From: JBEKIK01 sp050013075
GTDB lineage: Bacteria > Planctomycetota > Planctomycetia > Pirellulales > Thermoguttaceae
DNA length: 64,000 bases
Direction of reading: 5' to 3'
NCBI GenBank assembly: GCA_050013075.1
Contig: JBEKFZ010000006.1
Location: forward strand, 24,640-88,639
Part shown: one piece after another, positions 1 through 8,467 of the stretch
Layout of the letters: the number at the start of each line of letters is the position of its first letter
How positions within the stretch are numbered: position 1 is the first letter of the stretch
The notes under the pieces: model-generated
Databases searched by the model: none
What the model was told of the DNA's origin: nothing
The model's input: the letters and a program-made list of their open reading frames with translations, nothing else
Position numbers and translations under genes: made by a program

Positions 1-727
1 ACTCGATTGCGGCCTGGGCCAAAAGCGGCGGCCGGACTTTCTGCGTCGGACTGCGCGCGACCGAGGCATACACCAGCTCTGCCCGGCGCCGGCCCATGAG
101 GCAAGTGATAATGTCGAACCAGTGGATGGCGAAATCGTAAAGTATCAGGTGCTTGACGTTCTCGAACGGGGTGCCTTTGATCCAGCCGTGGTCCCAATGC
201 ACCGAAAGATGTGCGGCGGCGACCTGCCCCAACAATCCGGCTTGGACGGCCTGTATGATATAACTGAAATGCGGCGCCCAGCGTCCGTTCTGATTGACCG
301 CCAGGCGTAGCCCGCGCCGCTCGGCCAGATCGGCCAGGCGCACTCCGACGTCCAGATCCGTGACGAACGGTTTTTGACTGAGCACGTGCTTGCCGGCCGT
401 TAAAGCGTGTTCGATGATTGCCGCCCGTTGGGGCGGATGCGTGGCAATATCGACCACCTCGATATCGCCGCGTTTGAGCAAATCGCGGTAATCGCGATAA
501 ATTTCGGCTTCTGTGTAGAATTCGGCCTTGCGGCCGGCGGCCCGACTCAATACTACATCGCATAGCGCAGCCACGCGATACCCGGCCGCACGGTATGCGG
601 TAAGATGCTCCTTGGTAATCCCCCCGCAACCGATCAGTCCGATCGCCGGCCGATAATTTTTGGGATCCCGCGGCTTGTAAGGCAAAATCGGGGCCGGAAT
701 GTTTGTAACACTTGAAACGTCGGTCAA
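1..727 (-). CDS. Gfo/Idh/MocA family oxidoreductase (partial, C-terminus beyond left edge)
   Basis: The first 242 codons of an NAD(P)-dependent oxidoreductase of the Gfo/Idh/MocA family, which oxidises or reduces sugars and related polyols. After a 31-residue leader the Rossmann motif GLIGCGGI is visible, followed by the helix KEHLTAYRAAGY. Further on come IEVVDIATHPPQRA and the family signature GKHVLSQKPF, where the Lys of the KP pair is normally catalytic. I place the start at a TTG (725-727) because AAAGG lies just upstream and no ATG or GTG fits. The substrate cannot be told. The rest of the gene lies outside the window. Confidence 0.85.
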   Translation of the reverse strand, partial: MTDVSSVTNIPAPILPYKPRDPKNYRPAIGLIGCGGITKEHLTAYRAAGYRVAALCDVVLSRAAGRKAEFYTEAEIYRDYRDLLKRGDIEVVDIATHPPQRAAIIEHALTAGKHVLSQKPFVTDLDVGVRLADLAERRGLRLAVNQNGRWAPHFSYIIQAVQAGLLGQVAAAHLSVHWDHGWIKGTPFENVKHLILYDFAIHWFDIITCLMGRRRAELVYASVARSPTQKVRPPLLAQAAIE

Positions 728-922
728 ATGATCGCCTTTCGATTTTTGTCTTAGAATCTCTAACAATACCCAGCCGCCCTCACCCTAACCCTCTCCCAAA
801 GGGAGAGGGGACTAAAATGTAAAACTTTAGCTCCGACCACTAACCACTAACCACTAACCACTAACCACTAACCACTAACCACTAACCACTGACCACTGAC
901 CACTAACCACTGACCACTAATA
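728..922. repeat. Intergenic repeats: palindrome family A copy 1 and (CCACTAA)n tract
   Basis: Family A copy 1 (776-810) is a C-rich strand ending in CTCTCCC-AAA-GGGAGAG. It is followed at about 838-920 by some eleven tandem copies of the heptamer CCACTAA, a few reading CCACTGA. The tract ends three bases before the stop of the minus-strand gene that follows. It resembles a telomeric repeat in look only, being internal to a contig with genes on both sides. Confidence 0.85.
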
Positions 923-2701
923 TCATTCACCCTTGCGCCGCAAAGTGAAGCTCATAAAGTGCAGGCCGCTTGAATCGTCCGTCGCCATCGAGCCGCCGGG
1001 CGCAAGGTACTGCCGGATCACCTCGAACGGCGGCAGCGGATTATTTTGCAAGGTCGTATCCAGCGATTTGAAAAACGGATTCTTTTGGGCCTGTTTTTTC
1101 AACGACTCCCGGGTACTATCGGAGTTGATCATATCGTACCAGTACCTCAAGCCCTCCTCGGGCCGGCTGAAACCGAGCATCACCGGCTTGGCCCCGCCGC
1201 TTTGCCGCTTGATTTTATTGGCAATCAGTTTGAACTCCAGGTCGTCGCCCAGGGATTTCGCGTCCTCGGCCAACGTGCTCAGCACTTTTTCATACAGGCT
1301 GGGCCGGTTTGTAAACACAAAATAGTCGTCCACGATGCCGAAGCAAGGAATAGGCACCGGAGGCGGGTCCGGAACGTTTTGCGGAACGGGAATGTTCACG
1401 CGATAATAATCCTTGCCCGAGGAACTCTGCCGTGAAATCCGCTCGTCGAACCGCTTGGCCAGAGCGTCCAAGACCTTGCCGACCGCCTCGGTATCTTTAA
1501 GCTTCACCGCCACCAGCGTTACCCCGCTCACCATCGAGGCCGGTTTTTCGAACCAGGTGATGTACGTTACGCGCCCTTCCAACGCCGGCAAGATTTGCTT
1601 TTCAAAATCGATGCCGGTGAGTGCAGTAAATCGCTGCTCTATCATTCTGGCAAAAACGCCCTCGCCGGACAGGCTGTCGTACATGGGGACCAGGGTTTTT
1701 AACGCGGTATCGAATTTCACGTGAATCGTCATATACGAGGCCACGTCGGTGGGGGCCCAGCGTTCTGGCGTGGACACGCCGGGTTCCAAGGCGATCATTT
1801 TTATGATGCCCGACCGCGGATTTTCCAAAAGCACGTGAAGGTGATTTATCGAATCGTACTGGCCGACGTCGTACATTATACTCCCGCCAATGGCCGAAAG
1901 CCCGTCCAACCCCAACACCGGCAATATGGCCACCGCAACGCGCAAGTCCACGTTTTGCTCGGCAATGCTTCGCATGATATTGATCGGATCGACAAACCAG
2001 ATAATCTGGGGGCGTTCGTCCTTGGATCCCTGGCAACGATTCATGATCGTGCCGAAATTTTCGTTGTCCGAAAGGACCTTGCCCTTTTCACCGTTCCAAA
2101 TCCCCAGGATTCTTTTTACGGCCTCAAGATTGTTGCCTCCCACAATAGTGCCGTCTTTCTCGAAAAAGGCCAGCAAACCGTTGTTCGGGCCGGTGAGAAT
2201 GGTAATATTCATATCTTTAACGATTACCTCCTGCCTTTTAGCGCCTTTGCTAACGGCCGCATCCGTGCCTCGCTGAAGCAGAATGCGGGCGTTGGCGATC
2301 TGATCGCCCGCGTCAAACAATAAAATCATGGCCGGCGGGGCGTCCTTGACCGCCACAAAGGCAAAGGTGACTTCGCCTTGCGGAATGGACACTATCTCCG
2401 GCAGCGATAACCCGATGCTCTCCCGCAGCGTGGCCACCAATTCGGTCAGTGAACTGTATAACTGGACGACCACCGGTTTCATCTGCGGGTCCTGGGTCAT
2501 GCGTCCCAGGCTGGTGTTCATAAAACGTTCGGCCAGTACCCGCGTGTCGGTGATGGAGATCAAGCCCAGCGTATTCTCGGGCAGCAGTTCCGCCGCCACC
2601 GGCCGCCCGGCATAAACCGAGGCCGCCAGAGCACAGGCCAAAATCGCCGTCCCCACGAAACATCGCAACACCCCGACAACCGCCATGCGACACGTAATCA
2701 T
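923..2701 (-). CDS. Secreted protein of unknown function, DUF3352-like
   Basis: A 592-residue protein with an N-terminal signal peptide (hydrophobic stretch about residues 7-30, ending near VYAG-RP). The mature part begins LLPENTLGLISITD, which resembles the opening of DUF3352-type planctomycete proteins (a Leu-Pro-x-x-Thr start, then repeated alpha/beta units). No catalytic motif is visible and no other membrane segment is evident, so it is probably exported to the periplasm or surface. It stands alone, with about 850 bp of repeat-rich DNA upstream. Function unknown; the DUF3352 link is by resemblance only. Confidence 0.7.
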   Translation of the reverse strand: MITCRMAVVGVLRCFVGTAILACALAASVYAGRPVAAELLPENTLGLISITDTRVLAERFMNTSLGRMTQDPQMKPVVVQLYSSLTELVATLRESIGLSLPEIVSIPQGEVTFAFVAVKDAPPAMILLFDAGDQIANARILLQRGTDAAVSKGAKRQEVIVKDMNITILTGPNNGLLAFFEKDGTIVGGNNLEAVKRILGIWNGEKGKVLSDNENFGTIMNRCQGSKDERPQIIWFVDPINIMRSIAEQNVDLRVAVAILPVLGLDGLSAIGGSIMYDVGQYDSINHLHVLLENPRSGIIKMIALEPGVSTPERWAPTDVASYMTIHVKFDTALKTLVPMYDSLSGEGVFARMIEQRFTALTGIDFEKQILPALEGRVTYITWFEKPASMVSGVTLVAVKLKDTEAVGKVLDALAKRFDERISRQSSSGKDYYRVNIPVPQNVPDPPPVPIPCFGIVDDYFVFTNRPSLYEKVLSTLAEDAKSLGDDLEFKLIANKIKRQSGGAKPVMLGFSRPEEGLRYWYDMINSDSTRESLKKQAQKNPFFKSLDTTLQNNPLPPFEVIRQYLAPGGSMATDDSSGLHFMSFTLRRKGE

Positions 2702-2756
2702 GAGATTTCCCCCTTTATGATAATAAGCCTAGCAACATTAAGAGCCCGTTAAAAAA

Positions 2757-2910
2757 TTTCCTTTCATCCATGTAAAGCCGCGACCACCGCTCGCGGCTTT
2801 AATTGCCGCACGCGCTCACCTGACGGCGGGGGCAATAAACCGTAAACTCCCCTAGGGCGGCCATTGGCCACAACCAAAGCGCGACCACTGGTCGCGGCTT
2901 TACATAAGTC
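2757..2910. repeat. Palindromes with core AAAGCCGCGACC...GGTCGCGGCTTT
   Basis: Two related hairpins, one near 2774-2801 and the second at about 2880-2905, flank a GC-rich stretch. The outer words GTAAAGCCGCGACC and GGTCGCGGCTTTAC pair with each other across the whole element. A related element occurs at 48248-48325 after metXW. No gene is supported here. Confidence 0.75.
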
Positions 2911-3015
2911 CTCTATTTTATATGTATATCATGGCGCCACACAAGATGGAGGCAATACATCCATGCCAGCAATGCTTAATTTAAGGGCATTGGGGTTAGA
3001 GTCTTTGTTTGAGGT

Positions 3016-3172
3016 TTGAGCGCGTTTTGCACGCATGTTTTTTTATTGCAAATTGAGTAATTGCAAATTGCAAATTGCAAATTGAACAACCATAACCACT
3101 TGCGCGATTTGTCACTTTATTCCGTACATCGAGCTTTTAACTGAAAACTGTTTACTGAAAACTGATAACCAA
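3016..3172. repeat. Long dispersed repeat, copy 1 (partner at 62160-62301)
   Basis: The order of words is the same in both copies: GAGCGC-TTTT, GCATGT plus a T-run, tandem TTGCAAA words, ATTGAACAACCATAAC, ACTTGCGCGATTTGTCA, CCGTAC, then ACTGAAAACTGATAACC. This copy carries more TTGCAAA units. It lies upstream of the hydroxyacyl-CoA dehydrogenase; copy 2 lies upstream of the GlmU-like gene. Between here and 3557 the only other thing I see is family A copy 2. Confidence 0.85.
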
Positions 3173-3454
3173 CTACTATGAACTTTTTGGTTGCGGCCGT
3201 CAGGCCGCGCAAGAGTGAGGGCGAGTGTCGCCTGCTGGGAACCGGGTTGTCGAGTGGAGTTTGCGTCTTTCCAGTGCCGGCATGGAAACAATGACAAGAT
3301 AATCATGCGGGGGCGATGCCCACGCTTGCGTTGGCATGTGGAGTCGGCTAGATTATTGCCGTAACCTGCCAGGGATTCATGAATTTTCTGAACAAATGAA
3401 TTCGCTAAATGCAACCGAACCACTAGCGTGAACATGGCACCCAATGCCCTTAAT

Positions 3455-3525
3455 GCCCTCACCCTAAGCCTCTCCGGGCACCGACGGGCACCATGCGGAG
3501 CATGGTCGGTTGGTCGGGAGAGGGG
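3455..3525. repeat. Palindrome family A copy 2, with nested hairpin
   Basis: The same C-rich left half as at 776 and GGGAGAGGGG right half, with an inserted hairpin around 3481-3511 (ACCATG-CGGAG-CATGGT inside CCGAC/GTCGG). An ATG inside this hairpin would give a longer version of the next gene, but it has no ribosome binding site. Confidence 0.85.
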
Positions 3526-3557
3526 ATTATCGATATAAACTCCAAGGACATTCAACC

Positions 3558-4874
3558 GTGTTTTTCTTCGACAACTTACACGATCTGAATACGCTCAATG
3601 CCAGGGCATTGGAAAATGTCCGTGCGCTGGTGGCGTGGAAACGGCAAGACGCCGGTTTGGCGAATAATGCATTTGATGCAAGGCCGATCCGCTCGGTGGG
3701 AATAATCGGGGCCGGGACCATGGGGGCGGAGATCGCCGCGGCACACATCAAACATCATTTGCCGGCGACCATCTTCGACAACAATCCGGCCGCCTTGGCC
3801 ACGATTGCCGAGCGCACCTCCGCCGAACTTGCCGCGGGAGGCGAGAGTGGAGACGTTCGCGCATCGGTTGACCGGCTGCTTCGCCCTGCAACCGAACTGG
3901 CCGAAATTGCAAAATGCGATCTGATTATTGAATCCATTTTTGAAACGCTGCCGGCCAAGCAAGATCTACTGGGCCGCTTGCGGGAATTGCTCAATGCGGA
4001 GGCTATTTTGGCTTCAAATACCTCGACCATCACAATTGGAAAACTGGCCGAGAGCATGACCTCGCCGGAGCGATTTTGCGGCCTGCATTTTTGCCACCCG
4101 GTGCGCGAGCGCCCGCTTGTGGAAATCGTCCGGGGTGCGAAAACCGGCGACGAAACCATCGCCGCACTGGTCGCTTACGCCAAAAGCATCGACAAGTTGC
4201 CCGTAGTCGTGGCCGACGGTCCCGGGTTTTTGGTCAACCGTTTGCTTTTGCCGTATCTTGCCGAGGCCCTGGAGTTGCTCATGGAAGGGGCCTCGATCGA
4301 GACGGTCGAAAGCGCCGCCATCGAGTTCGGCATGGCCAAGGGGCCGTTTGGCTTGATGGATGAAATCGGTCTTGATACCACTCTCCAAGCCGGCTGGTGC
4401 ATGGCGGCGGCCTTTCCGGATCGGATTCCCATTTCGCCGTTGCTCATTGCGCTCATCAAGTTGGGAAGGTTGGGGCAAAAGTCGGGGGCGGGGTTTTTTT
4501 CATACGCCGATCCGTCCTCAAAGGCAAAACCCGCTAAACCAGATCCGGCCACGATAGAAATCGTAGCCCGCTGGGTAAAAACATCCCACAAGCGCTCGGC
4601 TGAAGACATCATTCTCAGATTGTTGTTGCCCATGATTTTAGAGGCCACGCGGATCCTGGAAGACGGCGAAGTGCGCGATCCGCGGGATATCGACTTGGGT
4701 GTTATCTTCGGGCTGGGTTTTCCGGCCCGGCGCGGCGGTCTGCTGTGGTGGGCCAATACGATCAAACCGGCGGCGCTCGTGGAAATGCTCCGCCCGCTGG
4801 AGTCGATCGGTCAGAGATGGCATCCTACGAGGCTGCTTATGGAAATGGCCGCCCAAGGCGGACGGTTTTACTAA
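3558..4874 (+). CDS. 3-hydroxyacyl-CoA dehydrogenase (no hydratase domain)
   Basis: Oxidises 3-hydroxyacyl-CoA to 3-ketoacyl-CoA with NAD+, in fatty-acid beta-oxidation or the butanoate pathway. In the 438-residue protein the NAD-binding motif GAGTMG is at about 51-56, the SNTST segment near 152, and the catalytic His in HFCHPV near 180. GPGFLVNRLL opens the C-terminal domain. A second C-terminal domain ends with GLGFPARRGG, as in FadB/FadJ. The enoyl-CoA hydratase half of those fusions is absent, and a 45-residue N-terminal extension takes its place. I chose the GTG at 3558 because AAGGA precedes it by nine bases; the ATG at 3510 lies inside a palindromic repeat. The next gene, ispD, follows after 74 bp. 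Confidence 0.9.
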   Translation: MFFFDNLHDLNTLNARALENVRALVAWKRQDAGLANNAFDARPIRSVGIIGAGTMGAEIAAAHIKHHLPATIFDNNPAALATIAERTSAELAAGGESGDVRASVDRLLRPATELAEIAKCDLIIESIFETLPAKQDLLGRLRELLNAEAILASNTSTITIGKLAESMTSPERFCGLHFCHPVRERPLVEIVRGAKTGDETIAALVAYAKSIDKLPVVVADGPGFLVNRLLLPYLAEALELLMEGASIETVESAAIEFGMAKGPFGLMDEIGLDTTLQAGWCMAAAFPDRIPISPLLIALIKLGRLGQKSGAGFFSYADPSSKAKPAKPDPATIEIVARWVKTSHKRSAEDIILRLLLPMILEATRILEDGEVRDPRDIDLGVIFGLGFPARRGGLLWWANTIKPAALVEMLRPLESIGQRWHPTRLLMEMAAQGGRFY

Positions 4875-4948
4875 CCTTGACTACGCCCGCCAAAACCGGA
4901 CAATAAACTTTTTCCGACAAGTTTCTCCTTTTAAAGGGGGAGTCTATC

Positions 4949-5689
4949 GTGGCTAAATTTGCCGTAATTCTCCCTGCCGCCGGGCGCAGCAGCCGGTTCA
5001 AGGACAAAAACTATAAAAAGCCCTTCGTTCCCATGGCCAACAAAGCCGTGTGGCTTCATTCGGCCGAGCGATTTTTGGGGCGGGACGATGTGGTGCAAAC
5101 CATTTTGGTTATTTCGCCGGAAGATCGGGAGGATTTTACGTCCAAGTTCGGCGCTAATATTGCTATTCTCGGTATCGAAGTGGTCGACGGCGGGGCCCAA
5201 CGGGCCGACTCGGTCCAGGCGGCCCTGGCAAGGGTGAAACCCCAGGTCGATTTCGTATGTATTCACGATGCTGCCCGGCCCTGCATCTGCAATCAGTGGA
5301 TCGATCAGATTTTTTCCGCCGCCGAACAGAGCGGCGCGGCTATTTTCGCCATTCCCGTCGCCGGAACGCTGAAACGGGTGGGCGCCAATCACGAGATCGA
5401 AGAAACCGTCGCGAGGCAAGGGCTTTGGGAGGCCCAAACACCCCAGGTATTCCGCCGCGAGTTGATCCTTGAGGCATACGCCAAGCGCCAAGGACTGCAA
5501 GCCACCGACGATGCGCAACTGGTCGAGCGGATCGGTCACAAGGTGACGGTCGTGCCCGGCTCGCCCGTGAATCTGAAAATCACCACCCGCGAAGATTTGC
5601 GTTTGGCTGAACAAGCCTTAAGGGCCTTGCCTAAGCCCAAAATCCTCGGCGGCATGAATCCGTTTGCCGACGACGACAAATGGCGGTGA
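4949..5689 (+). CDS. ispD: 2-C-methyl-D-erythritol 4-phosphate cytidylyltransferase
   Basis: Transfers CMP from CTP to MEP, the third step of the non-mevalonate isoprenoid pathway. The 246-residue protein is the usual length. The CTP-binding loop LPAAGRSSRF is at 8-17, QRADSV at 84-89, HDAARP at 106-111, the substrate-binding TDD near 188 and the closing GSPVNLKIT near 206. The Arg of the CTP loop and a downstream Lys (KKPF) expected for catalysis are present. It starts with GTG, with a strong AAAGGGGGAG site seven bases upstream. No ispF is adjacent; about 30 extra residues follow the domain. Confidence 0.95.
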   Translation: MAKFAVILPAAGRSSRFKDKNYKKPFVPMANKAVWLHSAERFLGRDDVVQTILVISPEDREDFTSKFGANIAILGIEVVDGGAQRADSVQAALARVKPQVDFVCIHDAARPCICNQWIDQIFSAAEQSGAAIFAIPVAGTLKRVGANHEIEETVARQGLWEAQTPQVFRRELILEAYAKRQGLQATDDAQLVERIGHKVTVVPGSPVNLKITTREDLRLAEQALRALPKPKILGGMNPFADDDKWR

Positions 5690-5699
5690 AAATATTTTT

Positions 5700-5736
5700 A
5701 TAATTACTCCAATCCACTGACCACTCTCCACTAATA
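5700..5736 (+). promoter_or_regulatory. G-poor CCACT tract in front of tyrS
   Basis: The leader reads CCACTGACCACTCTCCACTAATA and runs directly into the ATG. It contains one G in the last 24 bases and no Shine-Dalgarno sequence. It belongs to the tract class described in the findings. Confidence 0.55.
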
Positions 5737-7017
5737 ATGGACATTTTTAAAGAATTATCCTGGCGCGGTTTGATCAATCAAACTACCGACGATATTAATC
5801 TGCAGCGGTTTTTGCGGGAGAAGCCGCGGACGGTTTACGTCGGATTCGATCCCACGGCCGACAGCATGCACGTGGGCCACTTGATGGCGCTCATGATCTT
5901 GCGGCGGTTTCAGCGGGCCGGGCACAGGCCGATCGCGCTAGTGGGCGGGGCCACGGGAATGATCGGCGATCCGAGCGGGAAAAGCGAGGAGCGAAACCTG
6001 CTCTCGCTCGATACGCTGCGGGCCAATGTCGCCGGCATGGAAACCCAATTGCGGCGATTCCTGGATTTCGATTGCGGAGCGAATTCGGCCGTGCTGGTAA
6101 ACAACTACGACTGGATGGAAAAATTCGGATACCTGGAATTTTTGCGCGACATAGGCAAGCATTTTCCAGTCAACGTCATGCTCACTAAAGAATCGGTCCG
6201 CAACCGGCTGGAAAAGACCGACGCCGGATTGAGTTACACCGAGTTCAGTTACATGCTGTTGCAGGCCTACGATTTCGTATATCTTTTCGACAATTTCGGC
6301 TGCGAGTTGCAGGCGGGCGGGAGCGACCAGTGGGGAAACATCACCGCCGGCATCGATCTGGCCCGGCGTTTGCGCGGCGTGCAGCTTTACGGCATGACTT
6401 GCCCGCTTCTGACTAAAAGCGACGGCGCGAAAATGGGCAAAACAGAGTCGGGCGCGCTGTGGCTGGCGGCGGACAAGACCAGCCCGTACCAGTTCTATCA
6501 ATACTGGATCAACCTGGACGACGCCGACGTGGGCAAATGCCTGCGTTTTTTCACCGATCTGGATCAGGCGGAAATAAACACGATTTTGGACCACCATCAG
6601 GCCGATCCGGGCGCCCGGGCGGCCCAGCGCCGGCTGGCGGCGGAACTGACCCGGTTGGTCCACGGCCCCGATGGCTTGGACATCGCCCAACGGGCAACGG
6701 ACGTGTTCTTCGGCGCGGAGATCAGCGAACTTTCCGACGCCCAATTGGCCGGCATTTTCGCCGACGTGCCCAGCAAGGAACTTCCCCGCGGTCGGCTCTC
6801 GGGCACGGGTCTGTCGATTATCGACGCCCTGTGCGAAGCCGGATTGGCCAAATCGAAAAACGAAGCCCGGCGGATCGTCGTGCAGGGCGGCGCTTACGTT
6901 AATAACCGCCGCATCGAAGGAATCGAAACCCAACTTACCGCCGCCCAACTGGCCGGAGAGTCGGTAATGGTATTGCGTTCGGGCAAAAAGAACTATGCTC
7001 TGTTGAGGTTCGTTTAG
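5737..7017 (+). CDS. tyrS: Tyrosyl-tRNA synthetase
   Basis: Charges tRNA-Tyr with tyrosine (class Ic synthetase). The 426-residue protein has the usual bacterial length. The HIGH-type motif is HVGH at 45-48, the tyrosine-binding segment YTEFSYMLLQAYDF is near 170, and GGSDQWGN is present. The KMSKS loop is KMGKT near 233-237. A C-terminal S4 domain (SKNEARRIVVQGGAYVNNRR) binds the tRNA. The gene has no visible ribosome binding site. A small membrane protein gene follows after three bases and is probably co-transcribed. Confidence 0.97.
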   Translation: MDIFKELSWRGLINQTTDDINLQRFLREKPRTVYVGFDPTADSMHVGHLMALMILRRFQRAGHRPIALVGGATGMIGDPSGKSEERNLLSLDTLRANVAGMETQLRRFLDFDCGANSAVLVNNYDWMEKFGYLEFLRDIGKHFPVNVMLTKESVRNRLEKTDAGLSYTEFSYMLLQAYDFVYLFDNFGCELQAGGSDQWGNITAGIDLARRLRGVQLYGMTCPLLTKSDGAKMGKTESGALWLAADKTSPYQFYQYWINLDDADVGKCLRFFTDLDQAEINTILDHHQADPGARAAQRRLAAELTRLVHGPDGLDIAQRATDVFFGAEISELSDAQLAGIFADVPSKELPRGRLSGTGLSIIDALCEAGLAKSKNEARRIVVQGGAYVNNRRIEGIETQLTAAQLAGESVMVLRSGKKNYALLRFV

Positions 7018-7020
7018 GTC

Positions 7021-7695
7021 ATGTCCCGTAGACTTTGCCTTACACTATGGATCGGTTGCGGCGTGCCGGCGGTACTGATTGCCGCGCTTGTAGGGGTGTT
7101 TGCGGCTTTGCGATTCGAGCCAAAATTTTATCGCGACGCCTTGGCGGTCGCGTACGAAGCGCGGGAAGAAGGCAGCGATCAAATGTTGCAACGGATGGCC
7201 GCCTTGGTTAGCGACGTGCGCAAGCCCGGCAAGTGGCAGGCGCGTTTCACGGCCGAACAGATCAACGGCTGGCTGGCGGTCGATTTCGTAAAAAACCATC
7301 ATGGGGCATTGCCGCCGCTGTTTCACGATCCCCGAGTGTCAATCGAGCCGGAGGGCATTGTGCTGGCCTGCCGTTATGAGGGATGGATTGTTTCCACGGT
7401 GTTGACATTGATCGTCGAGCCGTACGTGCCCGAGGAAAACATGCTGGCATTGCGAATAGTGCGGGTCCGGGCGGGCCTGGTGCCCATGCCATTGGAAAAA
7501 GTGCTCGACGGCATTTCCGATGCGGCGCGGCGGTCAGAGTGGCGGTTGGAGTGGCGTCAGAGCGGCGGCGATCCGGTGGCTTTGCTATCCACGCCTCCGC
7601 CGGATAACGCGGGCGATTTGGCGGTGAAGATCGAAACAATCCGCCTGGGCAAGGGTGATATTTTTGTGTCCGGCTCCACCGAGAGAAAAAAATAG
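7021..7695 (+). CDS. Small membrane-anchored protein of unknown function
   Basis: A 224-residue protein with one N-terminal membrane segment (about residues 8-30, VPAVLIAALVGVFAAL), then a soluble domain presumably outside the membrane. The soluble part contains FTAEQINGWLAVDF and later segments reminiscent of lipid-binding or LolA-like folds, but I recognise no family with certainty. It starts three bases after the tyrS stop, so the two are likely one transcript. A perfect 15-bp-arm hairpin follows at 7706. Confidence 0.7.
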   Translation: MSRRLCLTLWIGCGVPAVLIAALVGVFAALRFEPKFYRDALAVAYEAREEGSDQMLQRMAALVSDVRKPGKWQARFTAEQINGWLAVDFVKNHHGALPPLFHDPRVSIEPEGIVLACRYEGWIVSTVLTLIVEPYVPEENMLALRIVRVRAGLVPMPLEKVLDGISDAARRSEWRLEWRQSGGDPVALLSTPPPDNAGDLAVKIETIRLGKGDIFVSGSTERKK

Positions 7696-7705
7696 CGCAT
7701 TGCAC

Positions 7706-7742
7706 CGTGCTGGGGCGGCAGTTTAATTGCCGCCCCAGCACG
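7706..7742 (+). terminator. Perfect 15-bp hairpin after the tyrS operon
   Basis: Arms CGTGCTGGGGCGGCA (7706-7720) and TGCCGCCCCAGCACG (7728-7742) enclose a seven-base loop. It lies 11 bp after a stop codon. Only three T's follow, so it is a weak intrinsic terminator at best, or a transcript-end stabiliser. The left outer arm of the next repeat begins in the same bases. Confidence 0.5.
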
Positions 7743-7875
7743 TTTATTGATACTCAGGAAAAGAATACCGCAGGAAAAGTCAGAGCCGGGGCGTGTCGCC
7801 CCGGTAATTCCGCACCTGACACGGCCCGGCTCTGAGGCGAAAACGCTACATTGCCGCGAAACCGCAAGCGATTTT
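7743..7875 (+). repeat. Modular palindrome family B copy 1, followed by a family C core
   Basis: The left outer arm (TTTATTGATACTCAGG) is followed by the core 7780-7835, which begins TCAGAGCCGGGG and ends CCCGGCTCTGA. The right outer arm is cut short and followed by a family C core, GCGAAACCGCAAGCG (7856-7870). The core has the same orientation relative to the upstream gene as the other three copies. Confidence 0.85.
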
Positions 7876-7945
7876 CGGCGCGACCGACCAACCGACCATG
7901 CCGATCAATGCTGCGCATCGGTGCCCGATGGTGCCCGTCGCGGCT

Positions 7946-8299
7946 TTATGGGATGAAAGAAAATACCCAATCGGTTTTTATATCTCCTCTTTGCACAAGC
8001 GTTACCTTGCCCATGAGTTTTTCACCCTTTAATTGCACAATCAGATCCGACTCGGATTGGTGCTCTACCTCATACGTGCCGCGATCCCAAGGGGTGACGG
8101 AACCACGATCGCCTGAGATGGGGCCTTCGTATTCGAGGTAACTCAGACGATGGTCGGCAAGTAATTCGGCCTCCATGTCCGCCCCGGCCCCGGGCGCTTG
8201 CGTCAAGGACCAAGTCTTTAGCGCGCCGCCCATATCGAGCATAAAATCGAAATGCTCACCGCCAGTGGTTTCGTGCCGGAGGATAACGTAACGAGGCAT
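7946..8299 (-). CDS. Standalone LigD-type 3'-phosphoesterase domain protein
   Basis: A 117-residue protein matching the phosphoesterase (PE) domain of bacterial ligase LigD, which trims 3'-phosphates and ribonucleotides at DNA ends. Family features visible are RYVILRHE (His 9), GEHFDFMLD (His 16, Asp 18), LKTWSL, LADHRLSYLEYEGPI with its conserved His, and the closing WDRGTYEVE. The Arg/His set that binds metal and phosphate seems kept. No ligase or polymerase domain and no Ku gene is visible nearby, so it would act alone or with genes elsewhere. It lies downstream of tmk on the same strand, separated by a family B palindrome. Confidence 0.85.
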   Translation of the reverse strand: MPRYVILRHETTGGEHFDFMLDMGGALKTWSLTQAPGAGADMEAELLADHRLSYLEYEGPISGDRGSVTPWDRGTYEVEHQSESDLIVQLKGEKLMGKVTLVQRGDIKTDWVFSFIP

Positions 8300-8333
8300 A
8301 ATTTCCCAATGCCACCGGCCGCAAGCGGCCGGG

Positions 8334-8465
8334 CTATTGGGTCTCAGGTAATAATTGTCGTGTTTTCACCTCAGAGCCGGGCCGTGTCGGGTGCGGAATT
8401 ACCGGGGCGACACGCCCCGGCTCTGACTTTTCATACGACATTCTTTTTCTGACTCTCAATAAACT
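8334..8465 (-). repeat. Modular palindrome family B copy 2
   Basis: Core 8371-8426 in reverse orientation, with outer arms from CTATTGGGTCTCAGG (8334) to CTCTCAATAAACT (8465). The element ends three bases from the tmk stop codon. Read along the minus strand, its orientation relative to tmk matches that of copies 1 and 4 relative to their genes. Confidence 0.85.
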
Positions 8466-8467
8466 AA

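Noticed and set aside
838..920. Telomere-like heptamer tract
   Set aside because: Similar in look only; internal, flanked by genes, and degenerate copies occur throughout the window.
3112..3555. 147-codon minus-strand frame
   Set aside because: It runs through the long dispersed repeat and family A palindrome, has no ribosome binding site or recognisable domain, and overlaps the dehydrogenase start.
5938..6948. 336-codon minus-strand frame opposite tyrS
   Set aside because: Shadow of tyrS codon bias; no domain, and tyrS is certain.
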